Below, in pieces: positions 1-5,252 of a stretch of 9,577 nucleotides of DNA. Below the pieces are notes generated by a model. It saw only the letters and a program-made list of their open reading frames with translations. It searched no databases and was not told where the DNA came from. The DNA comes from CAZIQY01 sp964541605 (GTDB taxonomy: Bacteria; Desulfobacterota; Syntrophia; Syntrophales; UBA2185). Position 1 is the stretch's first letter. The number at the start of each line of letters is the position of its first letter. A program made the translations under genes and the position numbers. Where the stretch lies: contig CAZIQY010000094.1 of NCBI GenBank assembly GCA_964541605.1, positions 1 to 9,577 of the forward strand, in the 5' to 3' direction.

Positions 1-206
1 TTCTTTCCATAATGCACAGAAGTAATCAATGAAAAAATGAAATTTGCCGGTTAATGGTGCCACCTAATGTTGCCACTAATCTTTGATGATATCTCAAGAA
101 GAACACATCTCATCGATCCCTATGAATATGCAATATTTCAAACGTAAGTAATTAATCGATATTTTCTTCAAAATTCCACTACCACATGGCTGTTTGATCT
201 TTTCTG
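1..206. other. Left-edge intergenic stretch without a recognised gene
   Basis: I see no convincing coding region on either strand. The open frames here on the - strand run into the brnT gene on the opposite strand and have no recognisable protein motifs or ribosome-binding site. The stretch is AT-rich. Its only notable structures are the tandem 13-bp repeat near position 52 and two ATCGAT hexamers about 45 bp apart. The last bases lead into the brnT promoter. Confidence 0.4.
52..77. repeat. Tandem pair of 13-bp direct repeats
   Basis: Two adjacent 13-bp units, TAATGGTGCCACC and TAATGTTGCCACT, agree at 11 of 13 positions and are followed by a further TAAT. The first contains the odd palindrome GGTG-C-CACC. 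They lie about 150 bp upstream of the brnT promoter. They could be a protein-binding site or the remnant of a mobile-element end; nothing in the sequence decides this. Confidence 0.35.
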
Positions 207-236
207 TTGACAAATAGTATATGTTTGGAATATACA
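207..236 (+). promoter_or_regulatory. brnTA promoter with embedded palindromic operator
   Basis: A perfect TTGACA -35 box at 207-212 is followed, after 18 bp, by TATACA at 231-236. Within the spacer and overlapping the -10 box is a perfect 6-bp inverted repeat, GTATAT-N7-ATATAC, at 217-235. BrnT-BrnA complexes are known to autorepress through the ribbon-helix-helix antitoxin, so this palindrome is the natural operator candidate. A start site about 7 bp past the -10 box falls near 243, leaving a leader of roughly 16 nt before the ATG at 259. Promoter and palindrome are seen directly; their function is inferred. Confidence 0.6.
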
Positions 237-258
237 TAATCTCGTGGATACAGCTAAA

Positions 259-558
259 ATGATCACCAAATGTATTGGCTTTGACTGGGATGATGGCAAC
301 TTGCTCAAGAATTGGGAGAAGCATGGCGTGTCAGCATCAGAATGTGAGCAGGTGTTTTTCAACCACCCATTTATCGCAAGTCCAGATGTTGCGCACTCCA
401 GTGATGAGGCAAGATTCTATACTCTCGGGAAAAGCGATTCAGGGAAACACCTTTTTATCGTCTTTACCGTGAGGAATAGCCTCATAAGGATCATTTCAGC
501 CAGAGACATGAATCGCAAGGAAAAGGAGGTGTATAAATACCATGAAAAAAATACCTAA
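259..558 (+). CDS. brnT: BrnT family type II toxin (DUF497)
   Basis: This 99-aa protein belongs to the BrnT family, RelE-fold ribonuclease toxins that cleave RNA and arrest growth until neutralised by BrnA. The family pattern is clear: GFDWDDGN near residues 7-14, NWEKHGV at 18-24, a central R-F-Y-TLG strand near 52-57, and the closing VFTVRNSLIRIISARDM at 68-84 followed by a K/E-rich helix. Length matches the family. A GTG at 244 would add five residues but would sit at the predicted transcription start, so ATG 259 is preferred; neither has a good Shine-Dalgarno. Its 3' end overlaps the antitoxin gene by 17 bp, the usual toxin-first brnTA order, which implies coupled translation. The conserved basic residues appear present, so it may be active. 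Confidence 0.9.
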   Translation: MITKCIGFDWDDGNLLKNWEKHGVSASECEQVFFNHPFIASPDVAHSSDEARFYTLGKSDSGKHLFIVFTVRNSLIRIISARDMNRKEKEVYKYHEKNT

Positions 559-805
559 GTTCAAAACTGAAGCCGAAGAACGTGATTTTTGGGCAAACGC
601 TGATTCTTCCGACTATGTTGACTGGTCGAAGGCAAGTAGAGTGTTACTTCCCAACATCAAGCCTTCTCTCAGAACGATTTCTCTGCGCCTGCCCGAACTC
701 ATGCTTGCAGAGTTAAAACTCATAGCCAATAAGAGAGATGTTCCCTATCAATCCCTCATCAAAATATTTTTATCTGAGCGCCTTTCAAAAGAATTAAACG
801 TCTAA
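542..805 (+). CDS. brnA: BrnA/CopG-family antitoxin
   Basis: The 87-aa product is the cognate antitoxin of the BrnT toxin just upstream. The N-terminal KFKTEAEERDFWANADSSDY segment (about residues 6-25) is typical of BrnA/CopG antitoxins and wraps around the toxin. Residues 43-80 form a ribbon-helix-helix DNA-binding domain: strand RTISLRLP, then helices AELKLIANKRDV and QSLIKIFLSERL. A strong Shine-Dalgarno (AGGAGGT at 524-530) lies 11 nt before the ATG, inside the toxin gene, favouring antitoxin synthesis. It probably binds the palindrome at 217-235 together with BrnT to repress the operon. The stop codon overlaps by a few bases the stop of the convergent frameshifted gene on the other strand. 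Confidence 0.88.
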   Translation: MKKIPKFKTEAEERDFWANADSSDYVDWSKASRVLLPNIKPSLRTISLRLPELMLAELKLIANKRDVPYQSLIKIFLSERLSKELNV

Positions 806-1090
806 TCTTGTTCCCGGCGGATGACGGTTAACGGCTCTTGTGATTTCTTCAAACATACCTCTCTGATTGTCGATTTCTTTAATGGCGGCAAAGGAGGCAC
901 GGGTATCTGCCATCCGTACTTTCTTTTCTGCCAATACCCTCTTGCCCGGGACTGGTATCTCCATTCGCGCGCAGATCTTCGCAAGCCCTCTGTCCGATAG
1001 TCCATACTTTTTTGCAAGCGTCCATACCGGTTCAGACCAGACCATTTTGTATAGCTCGACTCGGCTGAGCAAAATCCGCTCGTTATTCAT
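802..1090 (-). pseudogene. Frameshifted, truncated 'RGYW' family hypothetical gene
   Basis: The first frame, starting at 1090, reads LLSRVELYKMVWSEPVWTLA, then GLSDRGLAKICARMEIPVPG. This is the N-terminus of a widespread family of unknown function often found on plasmids and integrative elements, which continues 'IPvPgRGYWak..G'. Here the RGYWQKRKYGWQIP continuation and a PPLPP segment lie in the neighbouring - frame, ending at a TAG at 802-804. Removing one A from the CAAG at about 941-944 (complement strand) joins the frames as IPVPGRGYWQK. The joined product would be about 95 aa, shorter than the full-length members I know of, so the 3' part is missing too. The start overlaps the stop of the 30-aa ORF as ATGA. 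If left unshifted, the first frame runs to 794 as a 98-aa protein. A sequencing error is possible. Confidence 0.6.
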
Positions 1091-1179
1091 ATCAAATAAC
1101 TATTACCATTCTTAGACCTCACGAATTTCTCGCCGGTTTCCGGATTTTCAATGACACCTGTAATGATCTTATCTTTCAT
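1087..1179 (-). CDS. 30-aa small ORF coupled by ATGA overlap
   Basis: A short - strand ORF encodes 30 residues beginning MKDKIITGVIENPETGEKFV and ending in SYLI. It has a good Shine-Dalgarno (GAGGT, spaced 5-6 nt from the ATG) and its TGA overlaps the ATG of the downstream frameshifted gene in the classic ATGA arrangement, which indicates translational coupling. The residue pattern, alternating hydrophobic strands around an N-P-E-T-G turn, suggests a small beta hairpin. I do not recognise the family. The support is positional (ribosome-binding site plus coupling) rather than homology. It lies 47 bp downstream of the DUF2779 gene and could be read through from it. Confidence 0.5.
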   Translation of the reverse strand: MKDKIITGVIENPETGEKFVRSKNGNSYLI

Positions 1180-1226
1180 GCTGACCTCTTTATAATTTAT
1201 GCGATGGGAAATCCTGATGATTGTTT

Positions 1227-2711
1227 TCAGGGAACGAATGGTTTCAGTTTCTCCAGAATTTTCACCATTCCCAGCGTGTCAAGATGACAATACTCAAGAA
1301 GTGCTTTTCGAATCCCTTCAACCTCTGCAGGATCATCCGATGCACACATTCTGAAATATGATTCCATCGCCATTCCACCGTCACTTATTTCCATATTGTC
1401 GTAACTCAATTCGGGCACAAGAGCTGGAAGGACAAATTTTATAGAGTGTGAACCGCTCATCTGCCAGAGATATAAGCTCTTGTTCCTAAACGGGGCAGAA
1501 AGATCCACAGCTCGATCTATTATCCTCTGAATCTTTTTTCCGTATTTTGGAAACCAGGTTGCGAGGTCATTCAATCTTGTTTTTTCAAAAGAAGTGTATA
1601 CGAGAATGCAAGCATTGGCTGGGATCTCGCTTAAAAGTTTTTCAATAAGTGTTTCCCGAGGGTCCACATTGGGTAAAGCGAGATACTCACAGTGCTTCAG
1701 CTCCGCACCTTCATTTTCAAGAATGTGCAGCGAATACTGAAAAGGAACTTGTTGCCAAGGTCTTATTCCATCCCATAGAGGTATTGGGGATGAGAGTGTT
1801 TCAAAATCAAGGAAACATAGAGGATAGCTGAGCGATTTCAGAAACGTTTTTATGCTGCCAGGATCAATGAATTTCTTCTTTTTCAAATGAGCTTCAACCT
1901 GGATCTGCTGGTGCGCCGATAAAAGCTCAACGGGTATATCTTTAAAATGGATAATCCCCTTCCGGTAAAGATCAAAGGCGTTGAATCCTTTTTTCCCTTT
2001 AAGGTTGAATATGGAATTTTCCGGAATATGCTCCCAGCATTGTCCTATGAAGTCGCAAGCATAAGGATCATTGCAGTATTCGCCGATGTCGATTTGTGGT
2101 AGTATTCCTTTTAACATTTTACGCTGGTTACGAAGCTCGTTCTCGACATAGGATTGTTTTTTACTCACAATTTCCGTAAGGTCATTCATTGTAAACAATT
2201 TATCGACTTCAATTTCTCCATCCCTGACATATGTATTATTGATGTGGACAAGAAACGCCTTTGATATGGGAAGACCAGCGCCCATAAGAACATAGTACTG
2301 TATGGCAACATCATTAGTATGGTAGTCTTTAAGTTCTGTTGTTCCCTTGACTTCATACATTTCCCAACCCTTTTTCCCTTTTTGCAGGATATCGGCTTTA
2401 ACAAATACCCCATTGTAGCTGAATGCGGCCTCATAGAGGGTTTTAGTCCCTTTCTCAATTTCTGATCGGGTCATCTTAATCTGTTGCTCATGAGATAAAC
2501 CCTCATATGGAACTTCAATCCCTCCAGGAAAGAGATTTTGCGCCATTTGTCCAACCTCATGTCCTTTCTGAAAAAGGGCCTCTTTTGAAGGTGGTGTCTC
2601 ATCTTTGAGATCAGGATGATATCTGTCAAGATAAAGGGATTTGTGGCATTGCAACCCCCGTATAAAAAGAGATTTGCTGAGATAGTCTTTTTTATCGGTG
2701 CCTGAACTCAT
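1227..2711 (-). CDS. DUF2779 protein: Cas4-like Fe-S nuclease plus DEDD-type exonuclease
   Basis: This 494-aa protein has two nuclease-like halves. Residues 12-230 resemble the Cas4/RecB-type PD-(D/E)XK fold: KSLFIRGLQCHKSLYL at the N-terminus, D107 in VKADI, then E120-V-K122, and Q138. Four cysteines, C22 plus C213, C219 and C225, match the split 1+3 arrangement that holds a 4Fe-4S cluster in Cas4, Dna2 and AddB. Residues 297-490 form the DUF2779 domain, a DEDD-exonuclease-like fold: D302-F-E304 (motif I), VYTSFEKTRLNDLA near 371-384 (motif II) and YCHLDTLGMV with D478 (motif III). It is predicted to act on DNA ends, but its biological role is not established. A weak Shine-Dalgarno (GGGGTGA) precedes the ATG. 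It follows the FtsZ-like gene on the same strand after a 255-bp gap, so it may have its own promoter. No CRISPR array is present, so it should not be called Cas4. Confidence 0.85.
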   Translation of the reverse strand: MSSGTDKKDYLSKSLFIRGLQCHKSLYLDRYHPDLKDETPPSKEALFQKGHEVGQMAQNLFPGGIEVPYEGLSHEQQIKMTRSEIEKGTKTLYEAAFSYNGVFVKADILQKGKKGWEMYEVKGTTELKDYHTNDVAIQYYVLMGAGLPISKAFLVHINNTYVRDGEIEVDKLFTMNDLTEIVSKKQSYVENELRNQRKMLKGILPQIDIGEYCNDPYACDFIGQCWEHIPENSIFNLKGKKGFNAFDLYRKGIIHFKDIPVELLSAHQQIQVEAHLKKKKFIDPGSIKTFLKSLSYPLCFLDFETLSSPIPLWDGIRPWQQVPFQYSLHILENEGAELKHCEYLALPNVDPRETLIEKLLSEIPANACILVYTSFEKTRLNDLATWFPKYGKKIQRIIDRAVDLSAPFRNKSLYLWQMSGSHSIKFVLPALVPELSYDNMEISDGGMAMESYFRMCASDDPAEVEGIRKALLEYCHLDTLGMVKILEKLKPFVP

Positions 2712-2966
2712 TTTCCATCACCCCTGTTCTATATTCCCCGTCAAAGTTCACTAATTCAGATTTTCAATAATCTCTGATGGGTCACATTGATATCGAGAGA
2801 CACCTTGCCGATTCTCAAGATGTCATTCCATCACATAATGCCACAATTTTATATTTGATGATAGATAAAGCAGCGGAATTCTAACCGCGAGGGATCATCA
2901 AACTACCCCCCCCCCTCATGAAGATGAAAACACCAGATTCCTGTCAGGCCAACATGTTTTTCTCTT
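2712..2966. other. 255-bp intergenic region with a C10 tract
   Basis: This gap separates the FtsZ-like-GNAT gene from the DUF2779 gene, both on the - strand, and should carry the latter's leader. I found no strong terminator hairpin and no convincing -35/-10 pair; several TATAAA-like and TTGAAA-like elements occur but are badly spaced. The one striking feature is an uninterrupted run of ten C at 2906-2915 (ten G on the transcribed strand), about 195 bp upstream of the DUF2779 start. Tiny ORFs around the tract lack ribosome-binding sites. Confidence 0.5.
2906..2915. repeat. Homopolymeric C10/G10 tract
   Basis: Ten consecutive C residues occur on the + strand in non-coding DNA. Such tracts are prone to slipped-strand length change and, when placed near promoters or in coding starts, underlie phase variation in several bacteria. 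Here the tract is too far from the DUF2779 start to sit in an obvious core promoter, so a regulatory role is only a possibility. Length error in sequencing is also common at such runs. Confidence 0.6.
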
Positions 2967-4631
2967 CTAACTTTCTTTAGATGATTGTTCATATTCTTCA
3001 ATGCGGACAATCTTTATGCCGGGATAGGGACTGGATTTTAGCAATTGATGGATGATCAGGTAATTGTTTTCCGAACTTTGTAATTCCTCGCCATTTTTGA
3101 ACCACACCCGGACATTCCTGCACTTTTTGCGATCAAAATAATACCGGAGATGGACGCAGCCTTTGTCTTCATAATCTTCGCCATCTTCGCTGTCCCCACG
3201 ATACAGAACAAAGCCCGTCTTCAGGCTCGGGATGATCGCCGCATTGAAATCGGGATTGTCGCTGGCATGCCATGTCTGGATGAAGTCGCATTTTTCTTTA
3301 CGGGCGCACTCGATCTCGTCATGCTTCATCAGAGTCATCAGCCTGCAGCCGCGAAACATGGGGCGAACCTCTACATCAAGCACTGCACAAAACCTCTCTC
3401 CGTTTTTTAAGACGCCGATGATGAGCCAGTTGAAACCAGCGGTCAGCCGGACCTCTCCAAATTCTACGAATACTTCTGTAAGATATAGCGTAAAAGGGTA
3501 TTTTCCATTCGTGTCCTTACTCAGTTGCGGATACGTTTCTCTAAATTGTTGCAGAGGCCTGTTGAACCAGCCTTCAACGCGGAAATACTCTGCCGGTTCA
3601 GTAACATCACCTCCCCATAAGTCAATTTTATAATGCCCCCTGTTGTCAGGCTTATCAACCATTCTCACCGCCAGGCTAACTTCCGGCGAATCCGACAATC
3701 CCAGTTTCTTCTGAATTGCCCTCCGGCTATACGCGATGACAGTATCTGTTTTTCTGGCCATGAATCTTTCCTGATTCTTTTCAACACGGAATAGAATATT
3801 TGCCTGAAAATCGGCGTCAAGGTGTGGCTGATGATTTACAGTAAAAGTTATGCCTGTCTCATATCCAGATTCATGCTCCAGCATTTTCACAAGTTCATGC
3901 ACATCACGCAAAGAGAAATCATCACGCTTGAAAAAGAGCGACAGATGGACATGCCTCGTATTCAACAGATGAAACCCGTTTTCGCTAACAAAATCACTAA
4001 AGGATCGTTTGTAATTCAGAGCATCGGAGGACCGATGAGTAAAACGGCTTAAATGCTCCCGGAAACTCTCTCGCAAATCTGTCATGTCAAAACCGATAAT
4101 ACCTGGAATGTAACAAACATGGTAAATCATGTTGACCAAAACAGACGCGCTATCTTCAGCATGCAGGACCGTGGTGACGATTTCATTCCTGATCGGTTGG
4201 GGCATCAGAGTCTCTTCGCTTTTTGGTTCCGGAAATCCGCAGATTGTCCATAAGAGAGAGACAAAACAGTGTTGCGCAAGTTCTCTTACTTGCAGGAAAG
4301 CGGGATTCGCCAGCGACCCCGCAATGACAACGACATCCCTCTTGTGCAGCTTCAGCGCCAGCTGATCTAGTGTGGCGATAACTTCCACTTTATATGCAAT
4401 GTTCTCTGCATGTCCTTCAGGAAACAATTGATGCCTTAAATCTGTTGCTATCGTCATGGCAATATCATTTCCGGATTGACCTACGCCAACAAAACAGGCG
4501 GTATAAGTTGAATCTGCATTGCCAAAAGGGCCTGCAGCATCCTGTTTCTGTGGTTTGTTAAAATCTATAAAAACAACCATGTCGTTGTCGCTGATCCTTA
4601 ACCACATTGCATCATAATGCCTTGTGCTCAT
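2967..4631 (-). CDS. Degenerate FtsZ/tubulin-fold domain fused to a GNAT-like domain
   Basis: The 554-aa product aligns by eye with FtsZ over about residues 45-285 (numbering from ATG 4631). CFVGVGQSGNDIA (46-58) matches the T1 glycine loop of FtsZ. KRDVVVIAG (97-105) matches the strand before T4, but SLANPAF replaces GGGTGTG. PGIIGFDMTDLRESF (176-190) matches FtsZ 'PGLMNVDFADVRTVM', keeping both T7 aspartates (D182, D185). Residues 222-284 match the FtsZ C-terminal alpha/beta domain. Residues 320-500 look like a GNAT acyltransferase: VEVRPMFRGCRLM (420-432) as the acetyl-CoA loop, with R in place of the usual second G, then NPDFNAAIIPSLKTGFV (459-475). ATG 4631 is chosen because GGAGGG (4639-4644) lies 7 nt upstream and the upstream stop is 1 nt away; an ATG at 4646 lacks a Shine-Dalgarno. 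The homology is read by eye; the function is unknown. Confidence 0.65.
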   Translation of the reverse strand: MSTRHYDAMWLRISDNDMVVFIDFNKPQKQDAAGPFGNADSTYTACFVGVGQSGNDIAMTIATDLRHQLFPEGHAENIAYKVEVIATLDQLALKLHKRDVVVIAGSLANPAFLQVRELAQHCFVSLLWTICGFPEPKSEETLMPQPIRNEIVTTVLHAEDSASVLVNMIYHVCYIPGIIGFDMTDLRESFREHLSRFTHRSSDALNYKRSFSDFVSENGFHLLNTRHVHLSLFFKRDDFSLRDVHELVKMLEHESGYETGITFTVNHQPHLDADFQANILFRVEKNQERFMARKTDTVIAYSRRAIQKKLGLSDSPEVSLAVRMVDKPDNRGHYKIDLWGGDVTEPAEYFRVEGWFNRPLQQFRETYPQLSKDTNGKYPFTLYLTEVFVEFGEVRLTAGFNWLIIGVLKNGERFCAVLDVEVRPMFRGCRLMTLMKHDEIECARKEKCDFIQTWHASDNPDFNAAIIPSLKTGFVLYRGDSEDGEDYEDKGCVHLRYYFDRKKCRNVRVWFKNGEELQSSENNYLIIHQLLKSSPYPGIKIVRIEEYEQSSKES

Positions 4632-4632
4632 T

Positions 4633-5226
4633 TTACGACCCTCCATTCAGCAATACTTCCTTGTGATACAACTCCTCAATTGTGCCGAGCACGATCCGTA
4701 TAGACGCCCTGGTCTGTGGTGTGTGCTTCTGCGATACCAGGAGATCCTTCTGCAGCTCGAATATGAGGTCATAAAACAGTCGGTCGAACCTGATCTCGAC
4801 TAGAATATCATCTTTTATTTCAAGATGTTCAACAAGAGACGCGAGAGTGTTTGATAATTTTTCGACCTCCTTATCTACTTCCTTTTTTGCATCTATGGAG
4901 AAACTGATTTTTCTGTCCCTTTCCAATTCTGAAATTTGTGCAATCAATTCGATCGCCTTTTCTTTATATTTGGAGTCATGAATCATGTTTGGTAATGCCT
5001 GTTTGTCTATTATATCCGCTTGCTTGTCCCTCTCATCCTTCTTTAGATCCGTTATTCCTTTCAATATCTTTAACAGGTCACTTGTTAATACACACTGGCC
5101 CCATGGCGCAGTACCGGGGGGAGAGGCAAGCACCAGAAAACCGGATAAACCGGCATACCTTGCCTTAATTTTTTTGAAAATGCCTTGCGCCCTCTCGACA
5201 ACGATCTCAAGTTCTTCTTTTTTCAT
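4633..5226 (-). CDS. 197-aa helical/coiled-coil protein of unknown family
   Basis: I do not recognise this protein. It opens with a charged helix (residues 1-22), a short hydrophobic patch GLSGFLVLASPPGTAPWG (26-43) with G/P turns that is too short and polar to be a membrane anchor, and then is almost entirely helical and charged. Residues 85-135 have heptad-like spacing suggestive of a coiled coil. A C-terminal helical stretch, FDRLFYDLIFELQKDLLVSQ (147-166), may be a packing or binding surface. There are no catalytic motifs or signal peptide. AGGAG (5233-5237) lies 6 nt before the ATG. The gene starts 26 nt after the AAA+ gene and ends 1 nt before the FtsZ-like gene, so it is firmly inside the operon and could be an adaptor between the two. 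That role is inferred from position only. Confidence 0.8.
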   Translation of the reverse strand: MKKEELEIVVERAQGIFKKIKARYAGLSGFLVLASPPGTAPWGQCVLTSDLLKILKGITDLKKDERDKQADIIDKQALPNMIHDSKYKEKAIELIAQISELERDRKISFSIDAKKEVDKEVEKLSNTLASLVEHLEIKDDILVEIRFDRLFYDLIFELQKDLLVSQKHTPQTRASIRIVLGTIEELYHKEVLLNGGS

Positions 5227-5252
5227 ATAGCACTCCTGATGGTTTGGTTTGT

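Noticed and set aside
1649..1831. 60-aa open frame on the + strand
   Set aside because: Antisense to the DUF2779 exonuclease domain, with no independent support.
1227..2711. Calling the DUF2779 protein a CRISPR Cas4
   Set aside because: There are no repeats, spacers or other cas genes, and the C-terminal DEDD/DUF2779 half is not part of Cas4.
2820..2875. Possible hairpin in the 2712-2966 gap
   Set aside because: Matching arms are only 5-6 bp around a loop of more than 20 nt with no T-run; not a credible terminator.
2917..2982. About 21-codon + strand ORF after the C10 tract
   Set aside because: No Shine-Dalgarno (the ATG follows the C run directly), no homology, and it runs into the 3' end of the convergent gene.
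3232..3633. 133-aa open frame on the + strand
   Set aside because: Antisense to the GNAT-like part of the 554-aa protein, low-complexity serine-rich product, no start signal.
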